32,421 bases of DNA from JABMOW01 sp964409335 (GCA_964409335.1 CAYPCW010000031.1:1-32421), one strand, 5' to 3'; counted from the first letter of the stretch, positions 24,101-32,191 are shown. Notes: generated by a model not told the origin, from the sequence alone. Numbers and translations are program-made.

Positions 24101-25390
24101 AACATATTCAAGTACTTTATAAACTTCAGGTGCCCCCGATTCGACCATCATCTTTGCACTTCTCGGTGTCCGGGTAAACCCTCTTTCGATCAGTTGTCTC
24201 ACAACAAGCGGTTTAAATAATTCGATAGCCATTTCTTTGGGTAATCCGCATTCATGGAGCCGGAGTTCCGGTCCAACCACGATTACCGACCGGCCTGAGT
24301 AATCTACACGCTTACCCAGTAGATTCTGACGGAACCGGCCTGTTTTTCCTTTGAGTGAGTCACTCAATGATTTCAAAGGACGACGGGTACCGCTTCGAAC
24401 CGCAGATTGTAACCGACTGTTATCCAGCAAAGCGTCGACGGCTTCCTGAAGCATCCGTTTTTCATTTCTCAAAATGACGTCCGGAGCTTTGATATCCATC
24501 AACTGTTTCAGGCGATTATTGCGGATAATGACACGACGATAAAGATCGTTTAGGTCCGATGCGGCAAATCTCCCACCGTCAAGGGGAACCAATGGTCTGA
24601 GTTCCGGCGGAATAACTGACAGGACAGTGATCACCATCCACTCGGGTTTATTAATGATCTTTTTCTCGATGCGGGGGTCAAACTGCTTGAGTACCCGAAG
24701 ACGTTTTAAAAGATTTTCCTTTTTCTGATTGGATAATTTCTCGGCGTGGAGTTCTTCGCTTAAAGTGATGATGGTTTGAGTTATATTCAGGTCAACAAGC
24801 AACCGCCGTATGGCTTCCCCTCCCATAAGGGCTTCGAAATAACGGTCTTCATCCACATCGTCATCTGAAACCGTGTCGACCCCAAATTCTAAATCGAGTT
24901 CCAGGTATTCTTTTTCATCCAGTAACTCACCATATTGACGGCCAGAATTACCTGGATTTGTAACCACGAATTTTTCGTAATAGGCGATGGACTCCAATTG
25001 TTTCGTGGTGTATCCCAAAAGATAGCTGATTTTACTCGGGATTGATCTCAGGAACCAGATATGTACAACGGGAACAGCTAATGTGATATGCCCGGTTCGT
25101 TCACGCCTTACAGTCTTACGGGTAACTTCAACACCACACCGGTCACAGACGATCCCGCGATACCGGATCCGCTTGTATTTACCACAGTGACATTCCCAGT
25201 CTTTTACGGGTCCAAATATTTTTTCACAAAAAAGTCCATCTTTTTCCGGTTTGTACGACCTGTAATTAATGGTTTCAGGCTTGAGAACCTCACCAAAAGA
25301 TTTTTCCAGAATCTGTTCCGGAGAAGCCAATCCAAGGGTAATTGAGGAAAACGAATTCGATTTTCGGGTTGAAAAATTTAAAAATGGCAC
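21140..25390 (-). CDS. rpoC: DNA-directed RNA polymerase subunit beta'
   Basis: The beta' subunit forms the clamp and holds the catalytic magnesium. The 1416-residue product has the N-terminal zinc site Cys67, Cys69, Cys82, Cys85; the active-site NADFDGD with Asp475, Asp477 and Asp479; and the second zinc site Cys811, Cys885, Cys892, Cys895. The trigger loop starts at QLTLRTFHIGG (926-936) and resumes near TRDITGGLPR (1121-1130), so about 185 residues are inserted between, like the SI3 insertion of E. coli and the FCB group. The start codon is GTG at 25390, with GGAG eight bases upstream. It follows rpoB by 20 bases. Confidence 0.99.
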   Translation of the reverse strand: MPFLNFSTRKSNSFSSITLGLASPEQILEKSFGEVLKPETINYRSYKPEKDGLFCEKIFGPVKDWECHCGKYKRIRYRGIVCDRCGVEVTRKTVRRERTGHITLAVPVVHIWFLRSIPSKISYLLGYTTKQLESIAYYEKFVVTNPGNSGRQYGELLDEKEYLELDLEFGVDTVSDDDVDEDRYFEALMGGEAIRRLLVDLNITQTIITLSEELHAEKLSNQKKENLLKRLRVLKQFDPRIEKKIINKPEWMVITVLSVIPPELRPLVPLDGGRFAASDLNDLYRRVIIRNNRLKQLMDIKAPDVILRNEKRMLQEAVDALLDNSRLQSAVRSGTRRPLKSLSDSLKGKTGRFRQNLLGKRVDYSGRSVIVVGPELRLHECGLPKEMAIELFKPLVVRQLIERGFTRTPRSAKMMVESGAPEVYKVLEYVVRDHPVLLNRAPTLHRLGIQAFQPVLVDGRAIKLHPLVCAAFNADFDGDQMAVHVPLSAEAKMEAWLLMLSSHNILHPANGKPIAIPSQDMVLGIYYLTRPRKNVNGAGTVFSSYNEARLAVENEIVDVHAIVDYRFRGKIIKKTTVGRILFNGILPEGMQYFNSIISKKKLEQIVFLCYKITGNFKTVAFLDRLKDLGFEYAFKSGTSIAIDDILIPNRKREIIGIADTTVEDIQRKFDNRLLTEGERYNKIIDIWTHTTQEVASEMFIELERDRDGFNPLFMMADSGARGSQDQIKQLAGMRGLMAKPKKSLTGSSGEIIENPIKSNFKEGLSVFEYFISTHGARKGLADTALKTADAGYLTRRLVDVAQDVTISMIDCGTIQGVVMEDLKEGEEIIEPLSDRIYGRTTLEPIVDPIEGKEIVHANELIDLRIIDDIEKSNVYQVKVRSILTCEAENGMCARCYGLNLALNKPATMGDVVGIMAAQSIGEPGTQLTLRTFHIGGTASRIVEISEIRSKKAGEIRFNELLKVVEVVGENGKPIMVTTVRNGKIDLIDKKDRVLASYNVPYGAKVFVKDGDKIRVNSVLFAWDPYTDVILSRSNGIVRFRDMAEGETFIEEAVEGGKKMIVITESRNRNLNPHIEIESDDAGSSSGGMSVLPVKATVIVKDGQLVKAGEILVKISRETGKTRDITGGLPRIAELFEARKPSDPAVVTEIDGRIKYGKIKRGIREIIIAGKDTEKTYKIPYGKHIIVHDGDFAVAGDRLCEGAVSPQDILSIRGAAKVQEYLVDQIQEVYRLQGVTINDKHIEVIVRQMMQKIEIEDPGDTEYLQGDRVNRFEVLRENGEIKLKRIITDRGESDYSNGDKVYLQNIEDVNLELTENGKALINYQPARTATFKPLLLGITRASLNTDSFISAASFQETTRVLTDAAVQGKTDYLRGLKENVIIGRLIPAGTGTETNTSIEVHRKDAKVLETQGVVHDE

Positions 25391-25410
25391 GAGTTATACT
25401 CCATTTATAG

Positions 25411-28400
25411 TTAATCGAGAACGACGTTAAGACCTAATCCCTCAAGTTCACGAACAAGAACATTGAAGGATTCCGGAACATTGGCATTGGGTGCATTTTC
25501 ACCGCGAACCAGCGCATTATATAACCGCGTTCGTCCTTCAACATCATCAGATTTAACGGTAAGAATTTCCTGTAATGTGTACGCTGCGCCATATGCTTCA
25601 AGCGCCCAGACTTCCATCTCTCCAAACCGTTGACCTCCGGATTGTGCTTTTCCGCCCAAAGGCTGTTGTGTAATAAGTGAATATGGTCCCGTTGAACGGG
25701 CATGCATTTTATCATCGACCTGATGGGATAATTTCAACATATAAATTGTTCCGACGGCAACTTTATCATGGATTTTTTCGCCGGTGCGTCCATCCCAAAG
25801 ATCCACTTTCCCGGTTGTTGGTAATCCGGCAGCACGTAATTCATTTTCCACATCCAAAGCCGTAGCGCCGTCAAATACAGGCGTCGCGTACTTCTTTCCC
25901 AGAATTTCTCCCGCCCAACCCAGCATGGTTTCATAGAGCTGCCCTAAATTCATACGGGAAGGTACACCCAATGGATTAAGAATGATATCAACCGTCGATC
26001 CGTCCGCCATAAAAGGCATGTCCTCATCGGGAACAATAATGGATACAATACCTTTGTTTCCATGACGCCCAGCCATTTTATCCCCAACAGCAATTTTCCG
26101 TTTATGACCAACATAAACTTTCGCAAGTTTCATTACGCCCTGTTGGAGATCATCACCGACTTTCAATTTATAGATCTCAGCTTCAAGTCTTTCTTCAAGC
26201 TGGCGGAGATTCCGTTGATAATTTTCCCAAATTTTCAAAATGTTGTTCCAAATCATCGGATCCTCAACCCAGGGGGATTTTAACGATAACCGGTCAAAAT
26301 CCAGTTTATCCACACGATTTTTTGTCAACAATGTTTTGGCTTTGATCAATGTTTTATTATCCAGGGCGCTTCGTATTCCACCGGAAGTCATGTTAACGAG
26401 TTGAGAATGTAACAACAGATCGCGTGTAGTCATCAGTCTGACACGGTCTTCACGGGCTTTCTTTTGCAGGTCTCGTATATGTGCTTTTTCTTCTGAACGG
26501 ATGGCAATACTTTTTCGTTCAAATAATTGAGTCTCAACAATAACGCCGCTCACACCTGCAGGGCACCTTTTGGATGCATCCTTTACATCGCCAGCTTTTT
26601 CACCAAATATTGCTCTTAACAATTTTTCTTCAGGTGTGGGATCTGTTTCTCCTTTTGGAGTGACCTTACCCACGATAATATCGCCGGGCATGACTTCTGC
26701 GCCGACCCGAATGATACCCCGTTCATCCAGATTACGCGTCGCTTCTTCGCCTACATTCGGAATTTCATTTGTCAGTTCCTCTTCACCCCGGCGGGTATCC
26801 CGTATCTCAACCTCAAATTCTTTCATATGAACAGACGTAAAGACATCTTCGTATACGAGGCGTTCGTTAATGATGATGGCATCTTCAAAGTTATATCCGC
26901 GCCAGGGCATAAATGCAACTTTGAGATTTCTGCCCAGTGCCAGTTCACCCATTTCGGTTGAAGCGCCATCCGCCAGACAATCGCCAATATTGATCTTTTG
27001 GCCCGGTAATACTATTGGTTTTTGGTTGATACAGGTATTTTGATTGGTTCTTAAAAATTTATTCAACCTAAATTCTTTAATATTTTCATCTTTGACCAAT
27101 CGTAACGCATCGTCTTTAACCACCGTTCTGATGATGATACGATCCGGTTCAACTTTCTCCACAACTCCGGCAACATCAGAGAATATTGCAGACCTTGAAT
27201 CTCTGGCTAGTTTTTGCTCGAGTCCTGTCCCGACAATTGGCGCTCGGGGGCGAAGCAGAGGAACCGCCTGACGCATCATATTTGATCCCATCAATGCACG
27301 GTTGGCATCATCATGTTCTAAAAAGGGGATCAAAGCAGCGGATATGCCGACGATCTGATTCGGAGAAATATCCATATATTCAACAAGATCCGAAGAAACA
27401 ATGGGAAAATCGTCTCCCTTTCGTGTCCGGAGAAGCTCATTGATGAATTTTCCATTGGAAACGGGTTCTTTTGCCTGAGCAATATAAGATCGGTCTTCAT
27501 CATCTGCAGAAAGAAATTCCACGGTATTGGTGATTTCATAATTGCCATTTCGATGCTCAATTTTCCGGTAGGGTGATTCGATAAATCCCAACTGATTCAC
27601 GACGGCATGGGTGGCAAGGGAACTGATCAGTCCGATATTCGGACCTTCCGGTGTTTCGATCGGACATAGCCGGCCATAGTGGGTATGGTGGACGTCGCGG
27701 ACTTCAAATCCCGCCCGTTCCCGGGTCAACCCGCCAGGTCCAAGTGAAGACATTCTCCGCTTATGGGTAATCTCGGATAATGGATTTGTTTGATCCATGA
27801 ACTGAGACAACTGACTCGTCCCAAAGAAAGTATTGATCACGGTGGAGATAATTCTGGCGCTTACCAGATCCTGTGGCGTCAGACTTTCAGCTTCCCGTTG
27901 ATTCATTCGTTCCCGGATCGTCCGCTGCATCCGGCTTAACCCGATACTGAACTGATTTGCAAGTTGTTCGCCTACTGTTCTGACACGACGATTTCCCAGA
28001 TGGTCAATATCGTCGGGTGTAACTTCGCCTTTCCGTAATGAAATGAGATAATCGAAAACACAGATAAAATCTTCACGGGTTAAAACAGGTTCATCAATGG
28101 GTTTATGGAGATTGAATTTTTTATTGATTCGATACCTGCCCACCTTGCCAAGATCGTATTTTTTGGTAGAGAAAAACATTTTTTCTACAAATTTCTGCGC
28201 TACTTCAAAAGTGGGCGCATCCCCGGCACGAAGATGCTCATACAACAACATCAGGGCATCTTCCGTTGAAGTCGTCGGATCCTTGTCAAGCGTGTTTGCC
28301 AGCATTTCAACCGCAAGCTCATCTTTTGGATTGGTGATTTCCAATTCAGAGATGCCAGCGGCGGCTGCATTATCCAGAATTTTATCCGTAAACTGGCTAC

Positions 28401-29187
28401 CCATTTCACAAATGACTTCGCCAGAATTGGTATCCACGATGTCTTCAAGGGCAAGGACGAGTTTATTTTTTAATAAATCTCTGACGTCACCAATGGTGAC
28501 CTTCTTAGTCAAGTTAAAGGCTTTAAATATATCCTTATTCGTCGAGAATCCGATGGCTCTCAGCAATAATGTTGCGGGGAATTTTCTGCGTCGGTCGATG
28601 ATCGCATAAATGCAGTCGTAGATATCGGTCGTAAAATCAACCCATGATCCACGGAAAGGAATGATTCTTGCCTGATATATTTTCGTTCCGTTTGGATGAA
28701 AATTCTGGTCGAAAAATACGCCGGGAGACCTTTGCAGCTGACTTACAATTACCCGTTCGGCACCATTGATAATAAAGGTGCCCCTATCCGTCATGTAGGG
28801 GATGTTTCCGAAGAATACATCCTGTTCAATGCTTTGAACATACTTACTTCGATCATCTTCATCCGTAATGTTCAGAACCAGTCTGACTTTTAACGGAACC
28901 ATATAAGATATCCTTCGATCCAGACACTCTTTTACGGTATATTTCGGAAGACCGAGGTAATAATATTTATACTCCAACACATAGTTTTTATGAGTATCTT
29001 CAACCGGAAACATGCTTTTGAAAACGCCTTCCAGACCCTGGTTTCGTCGTTTTTCAACCAAAACATGTTCCTGAAGAAAATCCTCGTACGATTGTAATTG
29101 AATGGCCAGAAGGTCCGGCGCATCAATAATCGTCTTTACACTGGAAAAACCAAAACGCTCAGTGTTTTGGGTGGACTTCACTGTCAA
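25411..29187 (-). CDS. rpoB: DNA-directed RNA polymerase subunit beta
   Basis: The beta subunit forms one side of the polymerase cleft and the rifampicin pocket. The 1258-residue protein is complete. The rifampicin region runs from SQLSQFMDQ (458-466) to LGPGG (482-486), and Asp465, His475, Arg478 and Ser480 (E. coli 516, 526, 529, 531) are all wild type. Later motifs include CPIETPEGPNIGL (508-520), RHGNKGIVS and a C-terminal GGKAQSGGQRFGEMEVWALEAYGAA clamp-binding region. The start is TTG at 29187 with a strong AGGAGG eight bases upstream; a GTG two codons later is worse spaced. It follows rplL after a 70-base gap. Confidence 0.99.
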   Translation of the reverse strand: MTVKSTQNTERFGFSSVKTIIDAPDLLAIQLQSYEDFLQEHVLVEKRRNQGLEGVFKSMFPVEDTHKNYVLEYKYYYLGLPKYTVKECLDRRISYMVPLKVRLVLNITDEDDRSKYVQSIEQDVFFGNIPYMTDRGTFIINGAERVIVSQLQRSPGVFFDQNFHPNGTKIYQARIIPFRGSWVDFTTDIYDCIYAIIDRRRKFPATLLLRAIGFSTNKDIFKAFNLTKKVTIGDVRDLLKNKLVLALEDIVDTNSGEVICEMGSQFTDKILDNAAAAGISELEITNPKDELAVEMLANTLDKDPTTSTEDALMLLYEHLRAGDAPTFEVAQKFVEKMFFSTKKYDLGKVGRYRINKKFNLHKPIDEPVLTREDFICVFDYLISLRKGEVTPDDIDHLGNRRVRTVGEQLANQFSIGLSRMQRTIRERMNQREAESLTPQDLVSARIISTVINTFFGTSQLSQFMDQTNPLSEITHKRRMSSLGPGGLTRERAGFEVRDVHHTHYGRLCPIETPEGPNIGLISSLATHAVVNQLGFIESPYRKIEHRNGNYEITNTVEFLSADDEDRSYIAQAKEPVSNGKFINELLRTRKGDDFPIVSSDLVEYMDISPNQIVGISAALIPFLEHDDANRALMGSNMMRQAVPLLRPRAPIVGTGLEQKLARDSRSAIFSDVAGVVEKVEPDRIIIRTVVKDDALRLVKDENIKEFRLNKFLRTNQNTCINQKPIVLPGQKINIGDCLADGASTEMGELALGRNLKVAFMPWRGYNFEDAIIINERLVYEDVFTSVHMKEFEVEIRDTRRGEEELTNEIPNVGEEATRNLDERGIIRVGAEVMPGDIIVGKVTPKGETDPTPEEKLLRAIFGEKAGDVKDASKRCPAGVSGVIVETQLFERKSIAIRSEEKAHIRDLQKKAREDRVRLMTTRDLLLHSQLVNMTSGGIRSALDNKTLIKAKTLLTKNRVDKLDFDRLSLKSPWVEDPMIWNNILKIWENYQRNLRQLEERLEAEIYKLKVGDDLQQGVMKLAKVYVGHKRKIAVGDKMAGRHGNKGIVSIIVPDEDMPFMADGSTVDIILNPLGVPSRMNLGQLYETMLGWAGEILGKKYATPVFDGATALDVENELRAAGLPTTGKVDLWDGRTGEKIHDKVAVGTIYMLKLSHQVDDKMHARSTGPYSLITQQPLGGKAQSGGQRFGEMEVWALEAYGAAYTLQEILTVKSDDVEGRTRLYNALVRGENAPNANVPESFNVLVRELEGLGLNVVLD

Positions 29188-29257
29188 GGCGAACCCCTCC
29201 TAGATTTTGACGGTTAGGTTATAATTTACGAGGTAGATGAAAGTTAGGTGCTTAAGC
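29188..29257 (-). promoter_or_regulatory. rplL–rpoB spacer with strong ribosome-binding site
   Basis: The 70-base spacer holds AGGAGGGG (29201-29194) just ahead of the rpoB TTG start. It also has the word CACCTAAC/AACCTAAC twice on the minus strand (core ACCTAAC at 29249-29243 and 29219-29213, 30 bases apart), a GCTTAAGC palindrome next to the rplL stop and a TATAAC -10-like word (29223-29218) with no good -35. In E. coli this spacer carries an attenuator and RNase III site; nothing like that hairpin is visible here. Confidence 0.4.
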
Positions 29258-29641
29258 TTATTTGAGTGCGACGGTAGCTCCAGCTTCTTCAAGTTTAGCT
29301 TTCATTGTTTCTGCGTCTTGTTTGGATACCGCTTCTTTTATTGTAGATGGTGCGCCATCAACAAGCTCTTTTGCTTCTTTCAATCCGAGAGCCGTGATTT
29401 CACGAATGACCTTGATGACATTGATTTTCTTTTCACCAAAGGATTCCAACACAACATTAAATTCGGTTTGCTCTTCCTCTTCCGCAACTGCAACGGCAGC
29501 GGGACCGGCAACAGCCACAGCAACGGGGGCAGCAGCCGTAACCCCGAATTTCGTTTCGATGTCTTTGATCAACTCAGAAATCTCAAGCATGTTGGAATTT
29601 TCTAAGTATTCTAAGACGTTTTCTCGTGTGATTTCAGCCAT
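29258..29641 (-). CDS. rplL: 50S ribosomal protein L7/L12
   Basis: L7/L12 forms the flexible stalk that recruits translation GTPases. The 127-residue product has an N-terminal dimerisation helix region (about 1-33), an Ala/Val/Gly/Pro-rich hinge (about 35-54) that ends in a run of four Glu, and a C-terminal factor-binding domain with KINVIKVIREITALGLKEAKELVDGAP in order. All parts are normal. It follows rplJ by 24 bases. Confidence 0.99.
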   Translation of the reverse strand: MAEITRENVLEYLENSNMLEISELIKDIETKFGVTAAAPVAVAVAGPAAVAVAEEEEQTEFNVVLESFGEKKINVIKVIREITALGLKEAKELVDGAPSTIKEAVSKQDAETMKAKLEEAGATVALK

Positions 29642-29665
29642 TTCTATTTAATCTCCTGAAGTTAT

Positions 29666-30181
29666 TTAAGCTTTTGTGTGTTTAAGACTGTCTAATGTTC
29701 TGACAAATTTTGACATAACCCCACCAAGGGTTGCAGCCAGATGACTCATTGGAAAACTCAATCCGCCCAGCAGTTGTGAAATAAGGACTTCTTTGGGGGG
29801 TAAATCTGCCAATTCCTTGTACTTTTCCGGACCGTATAATTGCCCGTCAAATAAAATTCCTCTGAGTTCGATATTTCCACCACCGGCAAGAAATTCTTTA
29901 ATGACTTGCGCGGGTGCAGTAGGATCTTTCTCCGAATATGCGATCCCTACCATCCCATTCAGCAGGTTAGTGATTGTGGAATAGCCCGCTTGTTGAGCGC
30001 CGATACGAATCAGTGTATTCTTGGTGACTTTATACTCCACATCCTTTTCCCGGAATTTCTCTCGCAGTTTGGTTACCTGGGCAACGTTGATTCCCTGGTA
30101 ATTCGTGAAATAAATCCCGGAGCATTTGTCAAATTTCTCACGGGTTTCTTCAATAATTGATGCTTTTTGAGGTGTTGGCAT
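29666..30181 (-). CDS. rplJ: 50S ribosomal protein L10
   Basis: L10 anchors the L7/L12 dimers to 23S rRNA and in many bacteria represses its own mRNA through a leader RNA. The 171-residue product has an N-terminal rRNA-binding domain with TNYQGINVAQVTKLREKFRE read in order, NTLIRIGAQQAG, and a C-terminal helix for L12 binding ending in LDSLKHTKA. It starts only five bases after rplA, so the long L10 leader found ahead of rplJ in other bacteria is missing between the two genes. Confidence 0.98.
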   Translation of the reverse strand: MPTPQKASIIEETREKFDKCSGIYFTNYQGINVAQVTKLREKFREKDVEYKVTKNTLIRIGAQQAGYSTITNLLNGMVGIAYSEKDPTAPAQVIKEFLAGGGNIELRGILFDGQLYGPEKYKELADLPPKEVLISQLLGGLSFPMSHLAATLGGVMSKFVRTLDSLKHTKA

Positions 30182-30186
30182 TACGG

Positions 30187-30888
30187 TTACCTTGCTGTAT
30201 GAGTTAAAGTTGCCTTATCAACTTTGAGACCGGGACCCATCGTCGAAGAAAGCGTGATTTTTTTAAGATATGTCCCTTTAACGGAAGCCGGTTTGAGTTT
30301 AATCAGGGCATCTACTACCGTTTTGGCGTTTTCGATCAGATGGTTCGTTTCAAACGACATCTTGCCGATACCGGTATGAATTATTCCATTTTTGTCAACT
30401 CGAAATTCAATCTTCCCGGCTTTCACCTCGTGAATTGCATTCGCTACGTCCATGGTGACCGTACCTGATTTGGGATTGGGCATCAATCCACGGGGACCCA
30501 ATATCCTTCCGAGTTTACCCACTTCACCCATCATATCGGGTGTGGCAATTACGACGTCAATATCTGTCCATCCGCTCTGAATTTTCTGAATGAATTCATC
30601 CGAACCGACAAAATCAGCCCCTGCTTCCTCAGCTTCTGCAACTTTCTCTCCCTTTGCAATCACCAGAACCCGTACGACCTTTCCCGTACCGTGAGGCAGG
30701 GAGACCGTCCCCCGGATCACTTGATCGGCATGACGGGGATTCACGCCCAGATTCACAGCCAGATCAACCGTTTCATCAAATTTTGCATGAGTCGTAGTCT
30801 TTAGAATATCCATGGCTTCATGAAGTTCATACTCCTGAAGTCTGTCAATCTTCGATAAATTTTCTTTATATCTTCTACTTCTCTTCAT
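30187..30888 (-). CDS. rplA: 50S ribosomal protein L1
   Basis: L1 forms the mobile stalk at the E site and often represses its own operon. The 233-residue product has DETVDLAVNLGVNPRHADQVIRGTVSLPHGTGK in order (38-70), the GRILGPRGLMPNPKSGTVT signature (about 128-146) and a C-terminal end with KKITLSSTMGPGLKVD. It follows rplK by five bases. The mRNA site for autoregulation, usually before rplK, has almost no room here. Confidence 0.99.
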   Translation of the reverse strand: MKRSRRYKENLSKIDRLQEYELHEAMDILKTTTHAKFDETVDLAVNLGVNPRHADQVIRGTVSLPHGTGKVVRVLVIAKGEKVAEAEEAGADFVGSDEFIQKIQSGWTDIDVVIATPDMMGEVGKLGRILGPRGLMPNPKSGTVTMDVANAIHEVKAGKIEFRVDKNGIIHTGIGKMSFETNHLIENAKTVVDALIKLKPASVKGTYLKKITLSSTMGPGLKVDKATLTHTAR

Positions 30889-30893
30889 ATCTA

Positions 30894-31319
30894 TTATCCT
30901 TCGACAATTAATCCCATGCTTTTGGCTGTTCCTTCAACCATTCGCATTGCGGATTCAATATTGGTTGTATTTAGATCGGGCATTTTAATCTCTGCGATCT
31001 GCCTGATCTGATGACGAGTGACCTTGCCGACTTTTTCCCGGTTGGGTTCTCCGGACCCTTTCTTGACTTTGGATAATTCCAATAGTAATGAAGGTACCGG
31101 CGGCGTCTTTGTAATAAATTTAAAGGAACGGTCACCATATACGGTAATTTCGACCGGGATGATGGACCCCATCATATCCTGGGTCTTCGCATTGAAACCT
31201 TTGCAGAATTCCATGATGTTCACACCATGCTGACCCAGAGCGGGACCTACCGGCGGTGCGGGATTTGCTTTCCCCGCAGGTATCTGTAATTTGATAAATC
31301 CTATAACTTTCTTTGCCAT
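30894..31319 (-). CDS. rplK: 50S ribosomal protein L11
   Basis: L11 binds the GTPase-associated centre of 23S rRNA and is needed for RelA-dependent stringent signalling. The 141-residue product has the N-terminal IKLQIPAGKANPAPPVGPALGQHGVNIMEFCK in order (8-39) with the proline-rich linker, and the C-terminal rRNA-binding domain with MPDLNTTNIESAMRMVEGTAKSMGL. It follows nusG by six bases. Confidence 0.99.
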   Translation of the reverse strand: MAKKVIGFIKLQIPAGKANPAPPVGPALGQHGVNIMEFCKGFNAKTQDMMGSIIPVEITVYGDRSFKFITKTPPVPSLLLELSKVKKGSGEPNREKVGKVTRHQIRQIAEIKMPDLNTTNIESAMRMVEGTAKSMGLIVEG

Positions 31320-31325
31320 AATTTG

Positions 31326-31853
31326 CTATTTCTCCAATTCAACCTGATAGAAGTCAAGCTCTACCGGTGTAGGGCGACCAAAAATAGAAACCGTTACTTT
31401 TACTTTTTGTTTATCTTCGTAAACTTCTTCTACGAATCCGACAAAATCCAAAAACGGTCCGTCAATCACTTTAACTGCATCCCCGGTTCTGAACGGATTG
31501 GCAAGGACTTCCCGGCCCTCTTTTTTACTGACTTCACCGATGATCCTGTTAATTTCATCTTCTCTCAAAGGAACAGGCTCCTTTTTTGAGCCGATAAAGC
31601 AAAGTACGTGCTGAGCATTCTCCACGACGTACCTGGATTCTCTTGTCATCTCCATCCGGATCAGTACATACCCCGGGAAAAACATTTTTTCCCGGATACG
31701 TTTTTTATTCCCTCTCATGTCCACCACTTTCTCGGTAGGGACAAATATTTCACCTATCATTTCAGATATATGGTTATCTTCGGCAGCATGAATGATGGAT
31801 TCTTCTGCCTTTTTTTCTTTACCTGAAATGACGCGTATAGAATACCATTCCAT
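31326..31853 (-). CDS. nusG: transcription termination/antitermination protein NusG
   Basis: NusG binds RNA polymerase and links it to Rho or to the leading ribosome through S10. The 175-residue product has an NGN domain (about 1-110) with WYSIRVISGKEKKAEESI near the start and FFPGYVLIRMEM in the middle, then a KOW domain with FRTGDAVKVIDGPFLDFVGFV (about 122-142). No insertion between the domains is apparent. It follows secE by nine bases in the conserved secE-nusG-rplK order. Confidence 0.99.
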   Translation of the reverse strand: MEWYSIRVISGKEKKAEESIIHAAEDNHISEMIGEIFVPTEKVVDMRGNKKRIREKMFFPGYVLIRMEMTRESRYVVENAQHVLCFIGSKKEPVPLREDEINRIIGEVSKKEGREVLANPFRTGDAVKVIDGPFLDFVGFVEEVYEDKQKVKVTVSIFGRPTPVELDFYQVELEK

Positions 31854-31862
31854 GGGATTCTG

Positions 31863-32054
31863 TTATTTTCCTCCCAACAGTCTGGAGATGATCTCTGTTA
31901 TGCTAAAATCGACAAAGAAGAGAAAAATGGCGATGATAACGGAAAATACTCCAACGACAAGCGATGATGAAACCAGTTCATCTTTATTCAGCCAGGTCAC
32001 TTTTTTCATTTCGAGAGCAACGCTGTTTACGTATTGGCGAATCTTTTCTATCAT
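31863..32054 (-). CDS. secE: preprotein translocase subunit SecE
   Basis: SecE clamps SecY in the membrane. This is the short form of 63 residues, with an amphipathic N-terminal helix, the conserved EMKKVTWLNKDEL (15-27) and a single membrane segment (about 29-49), rather than the three-segment form of E. coli. The ATG has GGAG ten bases upstream. It lies 50 bases after tRNA-Trp and starts a run with nusG. Confidence 0.97.
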   Translation of the reverse strand: MIEKIRQYVNSVALEMKKVTWLNKDELVSSSLVVGVFSVIIAIFLFFVDFSITEIISRLLGGK

Positions 32055-32104
32055 TTTATAGAGACTCCATGAATACAGATTATAATGAATACCTTTTTAG
32101 ATTG
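32055..32104 (-). promoter_or_regulatory. tRNA-Trp–secE spacer with possible promoter
   Basis: The minus strand has a perfect TATAAT (32084-32079), 25 bases before the secE ATG. A weak CTGCAA lies 17 bases upstream at the tRNA 3' end. The word ATGAATAC (plus strand) occurs twice, at 32069-32076 and 32085-32092, flanking the box. This could be an internal promoter for secE-nusG and the rpl/rpo genes, but the -35 is poor and the spacer is AT-rich, where TATAAT arises by chance. Confidence 0.35.
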
Positions 32105-32176
32105 CAGGTGAGGAAGGACTCGAACCCTCAACTCCCGGCTTTGGAGGCCGGTGCTCTACCATTGAACTACTCACCT
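32105..32176 (-). tRNA. trnW: tRNA-Trp (anticodon CCA)
   Basis: The minus strand folds as a full cloverleaf: acceptor AGGTGAG/CTCACCT, D arm GTTC/GAGC, anticodon stem CCGGC/GCCGG with loop CTCCAAA and anticodon CCA, variable loop GAGTT, and T arm GAGGG/CCTTC (one G-U) with loop TTCGAGT. The discriminator base is G, as expected for tryptophan identity. The terminal CCA is not encoded, so it must be added by the nucleotidyltransferase. It lies 15 bases after rpmG and 50 before secE and is probably cut from the operon transcript. Confidence 0.98.
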
Positions 32177-32191
32177 AACTAAAATGCAAAA

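Noticed and set aside
28097..28609. 170-residue open frame on the plus strand opposite rpoB
   Set aside because: Antisense shadow of rpoB, with the Ser/Leu-rich composition typical of reverse-strand reading.
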